Source of the DNA: Sesamum alatum
Taxonomy: Eukaryota > Streptophyta > Magnoliopsida > Lamiales > Pedaliaceae
Reading direction: 5' to 3'
Length of the DNA stretch: 64,000 bases
Assembly (NCBI GenBank): GCA_034509735.1
Contig: JACGWO010000004.1
Span: 16,659,395-16,723,394 of the forward strand
Both the position numbers and the translations under genes were made by a program. Within the stretch, counting starts at the first letter, position 1; each line of letters starts with the position of its first letter. The notes below the pieces were generated by a model. The model worked only from the letters and a program-made list of their open reading frames with translations. It made no database searches and was not told the origin of the DNA. Below are positions 12,167 through 22,069 of this stretch, in pieces.

Positions 12167-13170
12167 ATGGAGAACTCTAACTATGGGTGTCACAACGACT
12201 TATTTGAGGGAAAACATTGCCCTCCCTGTTATAGCGGGATCCAGCGCACAACCTCAGGAGCAGGCCTTGGGAGATCCCAATGTTCCTGCTCTTGGTACGA
12301 TTCGCTGGTCTTACCTATTGTCGTTGCTTCAATTTTTTATAAACAACTCAACAAGTTCATCGATGTTGTTGTTGGCATAGCTCTCAGGAATCTTCCTTCT
12401 CTTGTTGCAAGCACGAGAGTAGGTGAAATGCCTCTACTTGTTGTCAACTCGCTCTCCTTTGAGCAGCTTAGCAAGCTCATTACTATTGCGATCAGCTCAA
12501 CACTCCGAGAATCTCATGCTCCTACCTTCGACAACGGAGCAGGGCAGACGCCACATGTTGTTGTATCTGACGCACAAGGAGAATAAGGATAGATGCCACA
12601 CCTCGAAACACCCAACACTGAATGAGGGAAGAACAGACCAATCCTTGTTGTGCTCCAGTAGGATGAACTTAACCTAGTTGATCCTACCAGCAAGATGAAC
12701 TTATCCCTGTTGGTCACTCTAGCAAGGGAGATGCTAGCAAAGTGGTTATGAGTACGTGGCAGGCCCTCTGCCGCAAGTTTTTCGAGAAGAGAGAAGCCCC
12801 TCACGTGAAGCAAGGAATCCCCTTCAGTTAGCAGGTGATGACTGATGAACTCCTAGCTTATTTCAAAGCATCTCACACCTATCACCTTATAGTGGTAGCA
12901 CTCATCCTATTGAACACATTCGTGAATTTGAAAATGCTACACTACTGCAAAACTATACTAATGGTATAAAATATTGTGTTTTTTACTACACTAATCGAAT
13001 TTTCCCAGCTCTAGTTCGACCAGCTTTCGTCTTGTTCAATACATTCTTTTGCAGAATTTATTTCATTATTTTTTCATCAGTCATGAAATATTGAAAGATG
13101 GTCTTATGTCACTTCAAAGGTTGGTTTGAGAAGGGAACTTGAAAGAATATTTAATCCTTGAGGAAAATTG
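12167..13170 (+). pseudogene. Decayed Ty3/gypsy gag
   Basis: Pieces in shifting frames follow the order of a plant gypsy Gag. First comes an N-terminal linker (QEQALGDPNVPALGTI, then VDVVVGIALRNLPSLVASTR and LSFEQLSKLITIAISSTL). Then come VMTDELLAYFKASHTYHL (near 12835), HPIEHIREFENATLL (near 12903) and an alanine-poor tail (YTNGIKYCVF, near 12958) that matches the start of the Retrotrans_gag fold. It contains stops and frameshifts throughout. No protease, reverse transcriptase, RNase H or integrase follows before the 3' LTR at 13882, so the element lost pol or was a gag-only derivative. Gag would have formed the virus-like particle in the cytoplasm. Confidence 0.65.
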
Positions 13171-13341
13171 TTCAGAATTTCATGCTACGATAGCACTAGT
13201 ACCCTTTGTTTTAAAACTATGCTTTTGATGGATGTTTTTGTATCTCTTTCATGATGTGCGTCATTGTTATGTTCTTCGAAACTTCTATTACTTGCTATGT
13301 CCTTAAGATGAATTTCTTAGCTACTGATGAGCTACGCCTAT

Positions 13342-13552
13342 GATCCTACTAATGAGGTTCGGTCTGTGCCCTCACTGATGGGGTCCGACTTGTGCTCTTA
13401 CTGACGAGTTTCAACCTGGGTCCTCACTAACGACCTCCGTCTTGTGCTCCTGTTGACGAGTTCCAGTCCTGCTGACGGGCTTCGGCCTCTGCTCCTGCTG
13501 ATGCTCTCCGAGTTGTGTTCTCTCTAACATTGACAGACTCCGGTCTGTGCCA
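13342..13552 (+). repeat. 26-bp tandem array inside gypsy element G2
   Basis: About eight imperfect units of roughly 26 bp, of the form CTCACTGATGGGGTCCGACT plus TGTGC, with recurring TGACGAG, TCCG and CTTGTG. The array lies between the gag remnant and the 3' LTR. Tandem arrays in this place are known in Tat-lineage gypsy elements such as Retand. The units vary too much to be recent. Confidence 0.65.
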
Positions 13553-13881
13553 CTGAATAATCAACCCAAGTGGGTCAGACCTTGCACTGCTCCATAAGTA
13601 GGTTGTACCTTACACCGTTAAACAAACTGACTCACAACTTACGTGCAACAGATCCCCTCAAAACCCCTTGAGCAGGAAAGTTGTTACACACAAATAAAAT
13701 CCCCAAACAGTACAATAGGACATACCCATATAACCCAGCAGGACCTTTCTTGTTGGATCAGCATAACTGAAAATTTTTTTAAGCATTGAAAATTCTTTGA
13801 GACATAAGCTCTCGTCTAGCAAGAGTATTCACTTGTACTCCAGAAGCCCAACACAAGTCTGGACTCTTAGAGGTGGGGGAA
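13553..13881 (+). other. 3' non-coding region and polypurine tract of gypsy G2
   Basis: Non-coding. It matches 4115-4289 in front of the first gypsy LTR and ends GAGGTGGGGGAA, a polypurine tract touching the LTR start at 13882. Confidence 0.55.
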
Positions 13882-14651
13882 TGATGATACCCCTCAACCA
13901 TTTTTTCCTACAGCCCAAAATAAAGAAAGTGGACCCCCATTGATCAGCCCAACAGGCCTCACCCTGCTGCCCAATGAGCAATGTATGAAGTCCATAATTT
14001 CTACATTTATACTAACCTAATCAAGACCATAAACGAGTCAAATACACAAGATGACTCATTAAACAACAGAGATTCCATGTCATATATATTCCCAACATCT
14101 CTGTACACATCATATTTAAAAAATCTCCAACGCTCTCCGTAGATCGACGATGGCCAACCTGTCAACAGCAGGTAACAAACCCTCCCCCCCCCCCCCCCCC
14201 CCAAATTTCGGGTTGACTGAGAAAGACTCATTCAAACGATCATATCTCTGTCCAAATAAGTCTAATTTGAATTTTTTTATTTATTTATTTATTTTATTAG
14301 TTAGCTAATACCCGCAGCTTTCTAACAATGTATAACTTGCAGTAGCTGACCTCCGAAATATACTCCTAATCGGCATATAAATAGGGTCCATAATGCAATC
14401 ACCAAAAAAAAAAAAAGATATCAGTCATTCACCCACACACGTTTTCTCTCAGTTAACAGCAAGACTACGAGCTCCCTACTCATTTTTCACACTCTACAAG
14501 CATACTTTATGTTGTATTTTGATACTTTATCACTCCACTTCTATTATTACAACATATCTTAAATTATTTTGAAGTATTTCCTTTCTCGATCAATTTACTG
14601 ACCTAAGCATTGGAGAGCTAACCCTTATTTTGCAAGTTAGCCTCTCTATAG
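13882..14651 (+). mobile_element. Ty3/gypsy 3' LTR, truncated (element G2)
   Basis: Starts TGATGATACCCCTCAACC, follows the U3 and R of the LTR ending at 12125 (GAGCAATGTATG, CATATAAATAGGG near 14372, CTACAAGCATACTTTAT), and breaks off after GTTAGCCTCTCTATA. The final 70-75 bp, including the CATCA end, is missing. It has a single U3, so the triplication at 10495 is private to the other LTR. A run of about 20 C lies at 14183-14202. Confidence 0.65.
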
Positions 14652-14687
14652 TATTTGGACCCTTTTTTACTTAAATTAATATATTAA

Positions 14688-15043
14688 GAGGGTGTTTGGC
14701 TAAGTTTATAAGCTCCTCAAAACATCTTATAAGATGTTTGAGAGCTTATAAGCTCTAAGAAATCATTTGGCAAATTTTTTATGAAAGAGCTTATAAGATA
14801 TCAAAATAAGATGTTTTGAATCTTATAAGATCTTTTTAAAAAATTTAAACTTTCCTAACTTTTTTTATAAGATCTTATAAACTCTATGCAATTAATAATT
14901 AATAAGACAAAAAATAACCTTATTGATTTGCTATATTTCAATTTTACCCTTAACATAACAAATATATTTTTAACAACAAAAAAGTTCTCTCTCTCTCTCT
15001 CTCCGTATATATATATATAACATGCTGCCTCCCTCCCCCTTCT

Positions 15044-15112
<69 letters not shown>

Positions 15113-15708
15113 CATCTCTTCTTCTCATATTTATAAAATTATGACATTAATTACGTAATTAATATTAATTTTTAATTATTATAATTATAAAAATTCATGC
15201 TACTGATATTATATGTTATAATATGGTTAAAAGTAGTCACTGAAATTAACAAAAAAATATATCAATTATATATCTATGTTAATATTCGACTAGCATGAAT
15301 TTTAATATTATTTCGATGCAAAAATTTAAAGATAATAATTTGTCAATTTTTTGTTTTTGAAAAAAAATCGATTAATTTTTATTTAGAGTTAAACAAATGT
15401 ATACTATTTATGAAAGTATTTTAAAAATATTCAAATACAAAATATGTCAACAAAAATAACAATTTATTTGATTCTAATAGTATTATGTCCGTTTTGGTTA
15501 TTTTACCAATAAAAAGAGCTTATTGTACCAAACACCCTAATATCTTATAAGATATGAAAAACATCTTATAAGTTTTAACATCTTATTTTATCCAAACACT
15601 TCAAGAGTTTATTTTAAAAATAAGATCCAACAACTTATAAGTTCCTAAAATATCTTATAAGATGTAGGAGCTTATAAAATGTTTTAAAAAAGTTTACCAA
15701 ACACCCTC
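14688..15708. mobile_element. Tourist/PIF-Harbinger-like non-autonomous element
   Basis: Perfect terminal inverted repeat GAGGGTGTTTGG at both ends, with the 3-bp TSD TAA on each side (14685-14687, 15709-15711). The sub-terminal arms are full of inverted CTTATAAG/TTATAAGAT words. The centre is AT-rich and holds microsatellites. No transposase is encoded. A related copy lies at 27886-28539. Confidence 0.75.
14987..15108. repeat. CT and TA microsatellites
   Basis: (CT)n runs at 14987-15002 and 15050-15080, and (TA)n at 15005-15018 and 15081-15108, inside the Tourist-like element. These are simple-sequence expansions. Confidence 0.85.
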
Positions 15709-15711
15709 TAA

Positions 15712-16538
15712 TTCAATCATATTACATACTTTTATACACGGGGTTGAGATTATACCCTTTTTTCATAAGTCCTTTTTTCATGGATTGAAGCGAACAAGGA
15801 CATGATGTTACGAGAATCGTACCCCTTGTTTTTCTATGATCCTTGAATTTTTTATTTATTTATTTTTAATTTTCTATTATTATTATTAAAGTAAAAATTA
15901 AATAATTATTTTCTCTAACAATTTAAATTTTTTTAATAAGGTGCTCTTGTAACATAGTATCCAAATAGGCCAAACAAGAGATCCTATAAATTTGAATTTC
16001 ATTGCATCCATTTATCAAGAAAATATTGTTTCACGTGTGGATTTTACATTTGAGGAGATAAAATATAAATAATTTTTTCTAATAATTTAAATTTTAAATG
16101 AAATAATCGTTGAACAATTATTTTTCTTTTTAGCTTATAAATGGACACACCCTGGATATTTATCCTTCCAATATCCTGTTTGTGTGGTTAAACGACTCCA
16201 CGTGTGTGCGCATGGACTTATTCAATAATTGGTGCACAAAAAAGTAGAAGAAAGAATAATTGGGGTGCAATCCCATGGCCAAGCTCTTGCGTTTTTTAAC
16301 ATAATGTGGACAAAATTTTCTGTCAACATGGGACAAACATTTCACTATAAATAATGTAATCACTAAAACATCAATCATTGTGCCCTTATAACAAAAGTAT
16401 GTTGGACTTTTAGCTTAGTCTTTCCAATAGTAATAAAAATAAGGGTAAATGGCCTCGAAACTCTTGAAGTTAAAATTTTAAATATATAAAAAAAATTGTA
16501 AAACTTTAAATATATCCCCTCAATTCTAATTATAAATT
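15712..16538. other. AT-rich intergenic DNA
   Basis: No gene or RNA recognised. The word GGCCAAACAAGAGAT near 15967 recurs near 36711, followed in both by an AT-rich segment containing ATTTAAA.TTT, so a dispersed repeat, perhaps SINE-derived, may underlie 15940-16110. Confidence 0.3.
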
Positions 16539-16939
16539 GGATAAATTATATTCTGTCATTTCAATTGTAATACTTTTGGCACTTTGTATTTTTTTTTATT
16601 ATAATATTTACTCATAATCATCTCAGATCAATTTTTGATTCGAAAAAGCCTATGCATATAGGAATTTTAAGGGTAAAGATTTTGACATTATGTTGCCAAA
16701 AGTCTCACAAATTCACAGTCAGTTGATGGATACCCTTAATGACAGTGATACATGATCAAAATTCCTCTTAAAAATTCGTATGTACAGTGTATGTGATCAT
16801 TTTTTTATGAAAATTTTCACCGAAATATGAGATGGTTATATGTTAAAATTGTGATGGTTCGATAGTAAAGTGTAATAAAACATAAATTGACGGCAAAATG
16901 CAAAACGCTATAATTCAAATTGTAAAATATAATTTACCC
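16539..16939. mobile_element. Mutator-type MITE with 9-bp TSD
   Basis: Foldback ends GGATAAATTATATT and AATATAATTTACCC, flanked by TTATAAATT (16530-16538) and TTGTAAATT (16940-16948), which match at 8 of 9 bases. A 9-bp duplication is the mark of the Mutator superfamily. The element is non-coding. Confidence 0.6.
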
Positions 16940-16948
16940 TTGTAAATT

Positions 16949-17391
16949 ATATCATCATTTCTTTATAGGTATAAATTTATATAAACACCCCTCTAAGATA
17001 AATTATATTAATAACCCTCCGAAAATGTACTTGTAATATTAATAATATAAAATTATATCAAGAACCCCTGAGTGTGTGAAGGCTCTTTGCCCTCCACTCC
17101 CAAAATCTTGCCTTTCATTCTCCCAGTGACAATAATAGATATGAAAACATATAATATTTGAACATAATCAATTAACATGATAAAAAAGATAATCGCAGTA
17201 AATAGTTATTTATCATGGTCATGCAACGTTATTGATCGTGGTGTTTGAAGATCGAGGGTGCTAAAACATTTGTCATGACTTTCACCATGACCAATGTTCT
17301 TTTCTCATAATGAATAAGGTAAGTTTTTGCTTCGACTATATTTATCCATTGTTGATAATAATTATTTATCATTACTTTTATTTCATAAGAA
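16949..17391. other. AT-rich intergenic DNA
   Basis: I see no gene, RNA or bounded repeat here. Confidence 0.3.
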
Positions 17392-17639
17392 CTAGCCGTC
17401 GTGACACGCCGTTCCTGCGTGCATATAAAATAATATTGCACATTTTAAAGTTATTGTAAATAAGAAAATATACATATTAATTAACACATTACATATAAAA
17501 AAGAAATAAATAAATAAATAAAGAAAAAAATAAAAACTAATTTAGGGGTATTATCGGTCTAACTAAAAAATTAGTGTTGCAATGTAAGTAATCGTCATTT
17601 ATTAATGAAAACAGGGTTTGTTTTATATAATAGTATAGA
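17392..17639 (-). mobile_element. Short non-autonomous Helitron
   Basis: On the minus strand it starts TCTATACTATTATAT (right end, TC at 17638-17639) and ends in GACGGCTAG (CTAG at 17392-17395), preceded by the GC-rich GCACGCAGGAACGGCGTG that can form the Helitron 3' hairpin. Host A precedes the 5' end and host T follows the 3' end, as for insertion between A and T. There is no TSD and no terminal inverted repeat. Length 248 bp. No Rep/helicase is encoded. Confidence 0.75.
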
Positions 17640-18099
17640 TAAACATGTAGGCAATAATAATTTTTTTTACAGTGTACGTACGAAATTGAATTTATCAAAT
17701 TGTCGAGTTTTATCGTTGATAAAATCTTGATTAATTGAACTGCTATTTGCTAAACAGCTGATCAGTTAATAAGAGTGGGATGAAAAGTTATTCGAATTTA
17801 ATATGCAAATACTCACTACGAAAATAATATATATTTTCTACACTATAAGTGATTGCGTTTTAAAAATCACCATAAAATAAGAATATATACCACAAATAAT
17901 CAAAAGTTTTCATGGTTCAGCTAGTGCCAAAAATAGTTGTCGTGATTTTAATTATGACTAACGTTTTGAACCCACTTACCAAATCAATTGTTAACAGTTA
18001 TCGTGCAATCATAGTTAAATAATAATTCCCATAATTCTTTTATTTTTAATCTTGACAATCATAATAAGAAGTCATATATCTTCTAGTGACTTTTATATG
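17640..18099. other. AT-rich spacer between Helitron copies
   Basis: No gene seen. Confidence 0.3.
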
Positions 18100-18406
18100 C
18101 TAGTCGCCGTGGCACGTCGTTTTTGCGTGCATAAAACATATAAAGATAATATATGTAAACCAATAAATCACATTTTAAAATAGAAGAAAGAAACAAAATA
18201 AAACCAACTTAAGGTATCAACAATACAAGAAAAGAATTTGTATAGTGGTGTTAAAATGACATGGAGTTACTTTTGTAAAGAAAAAAAGTAATTACAATTA
18301 TTTTTCTAAAATATCTAATTAGGGATATAACTGTCATATTTAAAAATTAGTGCGCGATGTTATTAACCGTCGTTTGTGAGTGTAAAGGGCTTTTTTTATA
18401 TTAGTA
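18100..18406 (-). mobile_element. Short Helitron copy
   Basis: Minus orientation: the 3' end (CTAG at 18100-18103) follows the hairpin GCCACGGCGAC, and the body shares the family order (TAACCGTCG, GTGAGTGTAAAGGGCTTTTTTT) up to TATATTAGTA near 18406. The TCTATAC start is eroded. It abuts the next copy directly. Confidence 0.6.
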
Positions 18407-19479
18407 CTAATCAACATGGCACGTCGCCTATGCGTGCATATAATAAATAAATATTTTAAAGTATATATATAAATTAACCAACACATCACATTTCAAGAAA
18501 AAAAAAAGAGAAAGAAAATAAACTAACTTAGGGGTATCATTGGTATAATAAAAAATTGGTGTAGCGGTGTAAGCAACAGTCTTTGTGAGTAAAAATGGAA
18601 ATTTCTTTTATATTAAAGTGTGTTTGGTTGGGGGGAAAGTGGAAGTAAAAATGGATGTATAAGAAAAAGTTTAGTGTTTGTTTGGAGGAAGATATAGAGG
18701 GGGAAGTAAAACTGGATGTATATGAAACCCCTCCGGGATCCAATTTCGTTTCCGTTCGAAATTGGGCGGACAAGTGGAAGTATAAGGCCAAAAAGACAAA
18801 AAAAAATACATATTTCATTTTTATTTACTCTATTGTCCATATATATATATATATATATATATATTTCCCTCCAATTCTTTTCTCCTTCCTACTGATAATA
18901 CATTACATAATCGCCAGAGAAATGATAATCACATCGTTGGAAAAACTACTACGTTGAAGTCAACAATCCGGAAAATATACTTTTCATTTGCGATTTTTCA
19001 GAATTTTTTATCGGTAATTTGCTATTAATCTTGATTGAATAATCTTTTTCCCTAATCGTGCTCCCTCTTCCCACCGCTGACACGAGTAACTTTTAGTTTA
19101 TTTAAACTAAATAGTTTAGAATATGAACAATATTCGTTTTGATGAATATTTTTATTAATAAAAAATAAAATATTATTATTGTTGTTTGATATATATTTTT
19201 ATTACTAAGATTTTTAAATCTTTGATATTAGTATAATATTAACTTGTTTATTTTCTAATATATAATGAATAGAAAGGGTTAAACTGTAAAATTACAAAAT
19301 TAGTCTTTTCTTCTTAATCTAATTTTCTCGTACCAAACAAGTAAAAGTATTTAAAACTTACTCTCCTTCCAATCATACCAAACAACTTGACGGAAAACTA
19401 TTATTTTTTGCCTCCTCTTCCCCTCCCCCTTTTGTTTCTCCCTTCCTCTCATTTGAAACAAACGAACCCTTAGTATAGA
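18407..19479 (-). mobile_element. Helitron copy split by a MITE
   Basis: The 3' end lies at 18407 (CTAATCAACATGG on the plus strand; the terminal CTAG has decayed) and the 5' TCTATACTA end at 19469-19479. The insert at 18616-19469 removed from between these would leave an ordinary copy of about 220 bp. It follows the previous copy head to tail. Confidence 0.6.
18616..19469. mobile_element. Tourist-like MITE nested in a Helitron
   Basis: Ends AAGTGTGTTTGG and CAAACGAACCC, with TTA on each side (18613-18615 and 19470-19472). The Helitron sequence TATATTAGTATAGAT is continuous across it once it is removed. It contains a (TA)n run near 18840-18863. Open frames here of up to 100 codons show no recognisable protein. 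Confidence 0.6.
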
Positions 19480-20233
19480 TAGAAAAAAAAAGTATTTACA
19501 CTAATTTGGGGTATAATTGTTATATTTAAAAATGGGTAAATTACATCTACCTCCCCTGATGTTTGGCATAATTACAAATACCTCCTCATTGTTTGAAAAT
19601 TACAAATACCCCCCCCCCCTGAGGTTTGTAATCATATAACAAATAACCCATTTCCATCCATTTTTATGGGTGAACTAACCAAAATGCCTTTATGCAAACT
19701 GAATTATTCTTAAAATGTTTTGAATTTTTTTTACTACAATGCGCAGGGAGAGGTTACTTAAGGTTTTGACACAGAGGAGCAATAATGCAATTTGCCTCAA
19801 TTGATTTTTCTACAATGTTAACTAAAAATTCAAGGGCAAAATGGTCAATTTCAGGCCTTTGGTTAAAAATTACAAGCCTCAGGGGGCTATTTGTAATTTT
19901 TCAAATAGCGAGGGGGTATTTTTAATTATGCCAAACCACAGGGAGGTGACTGTAATTTATCCTATAAAAATTGGTGTACCGGTGTCGTTAACCACCGTTC
20001 GAGAGTGTTGAGGGCCTTACTTTTTATATTAGTACGAATTGGTGCTTTGGTGTCATTAAGCACCAATTGTTATGTAGAATGTCTTTTTGTTTTATATTAG
20101 TATAGAAAAAAACATACAATTAATTTTCAAAATTATCTAATTAGGGTTATAATTGCCATATTTTAAAATTTGTGCAGCAGTGTCATTAACCATTATTTTT
20201 GTGAGTGTAGATGGTCTTTTTTTTTTTATAACA
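19480..20233 (-). mobile_element. Decayed Helitron copies holding a MITE
   Basis: Family words recur (TTGGTGTACCGGTGTCGTTAACC, TTTTATATTAGTA at 20022, TATTAGTATAGA at 20094, then GTGCAGCAGTGTCATTAACC near 20170). This points to at least two truncated copies, both on the minus strand. A 429-bp MITE is inserted at 19534. Confidence 0.5.
19534..19962. mobile_element. Mutator-type MITE with 9-bp TSD
   Basis: Foldback ends GGGTAAATTACATCTACCTC and GTGACTGTAATTTATCC, flanked by TTTAAAAAT (19525-19533) and TATAAAAAT (19963-19971), 8 of 9 matching. The inner arms also pair (GTTTGGCATAATTA with TAATTATGCCAAAC). No coding sequence. Confidence 0.7.
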
Positions 20234-20815
20234 GTCAATGTGACACGCTTTTCCTGTGCTTATATAATAAATAATATTTCACATTTTAAAGTTTATTATA
20301 AATAAAGAAAATATATATATAAACCAAAAAATTCCATTTCTTATAAAAAAAAAAGAGAAGAAAGAAATAAATAAATCAACTTCAAGATATTATTGGTATA
20401 AACAAATAATTAATGTCGCGGTGTAAGTAATCCTCTTTGTGAGTAAAATGGAAACCTTTTTTATATTAATTAGTCGACGTGGCACACCTTCCCTGCGTGC
20501 ATATAATAAATAATATTTAATATTTTAAAATATATTATATTAATAAGAAAAATATATTATAAATAAGACTAAATATAAATAAAACAACACATCACATTTC
20601 AAAAAAAAGAAACCAACTTAGAGGTATTATTGGTACCAGTCAACGTGGCACGCTGTCCCTGCGTACATATAATAGATAATATTTCACGTTTTAAAATATA
20701 TATTATAAACAAGAAAAAATATATAAAAACCATATATAAATGCTCTTTGTGAGTAATAATGAGTTTTTTTTTTTTTTTTTTACTACTGTAGTACATAGTA
20801 TAGATAATTCACAAT
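20234..20815 (-). mobile_element. Head-to-tail chain of three short Helitrons
   Basis: Three 3' ends with the hairpin and GTGCCACGTCGAC-type sequence stand near 20234, 20468 and 20637 (plus-strand forms CAGTCAATGTGACACG, TTAGTCGACGTGGCACA, CAGTCAACGTGGCACG). Each is followed by CTGCGTGC.TATAATA and a family body. Only the last carries the TCTATACTA start near 20804-20815. All lie on the minus strand. The middle copy is truncated where the next begins. Confidence 0.6.
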
Positions 20816-21218
20816 AGGAGTTTCTAAAGTGATTTTTGGAGTCAAAGCGTTGGGCCCATCTTACACTTACCACCTCAATGTATATATGAGGTTCTTGTTT
20901 TTCTTCTAAAGAGAGAATTATACTTTGGATTAAAAGCGGACACTCCCCCAACCTTTGGGTCATTTTGCACTTTGTCCCCCAATCATTTTTTTTTTTTACA
21001 AACGACCACCTAATCTTTCTTTTTTGTTGCACACTCTCATTTTCGGCGAATAAAATGGAATATTCCCATTGTGTGAAAACACGGTCCTTAATCTCGGTAT
21101 TTTAATGTTCAGATAAGTAATTTTACACCCTTTTTCACCCAAACCAACTGCTTATTAACTAAATCCCCAAATCTATTACCCTAAATCGAAAAGCACCTGC
21201 AGAGAAGAAGGAAGGGAA

Positions 21219-21683
21219 ATGGAAGATCATTGCTACTGTGGGCGTAGATGTGTGAAGAAGACATCATGGACAGATTTGAATCCAGGCCGGAGATATTCTA
21301 CATGTGATAGGTACCGGGTAAGTGCAAATATATTCAAGAAAAAGACTGAAAATTTTGTAATTTTTCATTTGTTGGGTTGACAAATTTCTTTTTTTTTTTT
21401 AACCTTTTTGTAGAATGTTGGAGGTTGCAACTTTTCTTGGCTTGATCCTCCAATGTGTGAGAGATCAAGACAAATAATCCCAGATCTACTTCAGAGGATC
21501 AACAAACTCGAAGAAAACGAGGAAAAAAGAAGAAAGAAGGAGAAATATTTGGGGGGAGGGGGGCAATTGTTTTTGCTTGACATTAATTTACTTGATGATA
21601 TGAACTTTGGATGGTTTCAGTTGGACATGAACTCTGTGATGGCTATTTTATGGCTTTGTACCCAATTCGGCTGTAAAAGATGA
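21219..21683 (+). CDS. GRF-type zinc-finger protein carried by the MULE (2 exons, 122 aa)
   Basis: Exon 1 is 21219-21317 and exon 2 is 21414-21683, joined across a GTAAGT...TTGTAG intron in phase 0; the joined frame is open for 122 codons. Residues 5-42 form a GRF zinc finger: C5-x-C7-G-R, T-x-x-N21PGRR25, C29, then C38-x-F40-x-W42. Residues 60-80 are charged (KLEENEEKRRKKEKY), a possible short coiled coil. GRF fingers bind single-stranded DNA or RNA in known proteins such as APE2 and topoisomerase 3; the role in plant MULEs is not established. The start codon is the first after the terminal repeat, with AAATGG context. The C-terminal tail (FLLDINLL to FGCKR) is hydrophobic and may be less conserved. 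No stop or frameshift is seen, unlike in the transposase beside it. Confidence 0.75.
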
Positions 21684-22069
21684 ATATGTGATGTTAATTC
21701 TTGTAATGTTAATTCCCTTGTAATGTTAATTAATTCTTGTAATGTTAATTCCCTTGTGTAAAATATGTAATGTTAATTTCATTGTGTAAAATTGAAAGTG
21801 TAGAAATAAGCACTTCAAATTCAAAATTCACAGTGACAAAAAACTAGCCTTTCATTAATAGACAAGGTCAAATTCTGCCATCAAACTAGCCTTCCATTCA
21901 CAATTCAAACCAACAAAGGCATCAAAATAAGGCCTTCAATTCACAATTTAATCCAACAAGTGCATCAAACTAGCATTCCATTCACAATTCAAACCAACAA
22001 AAGCATCAAAATAAGGCCTTCAATTCACAATTCAAATCAACCAAAGTATCAAAATAAGTCATTTCTAAA

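Noticed and set aside
12514..12813. 99-codon minus-strand frame
   Set aside because: Antisense shadow of the gypsy gag remnant.
18655..18957. 100-codon plus-strand frame and 93-codon minus-strand frame
   Set aside because: Inside a Tourist-like MITE with a (TA)n run; no recognisable motif.
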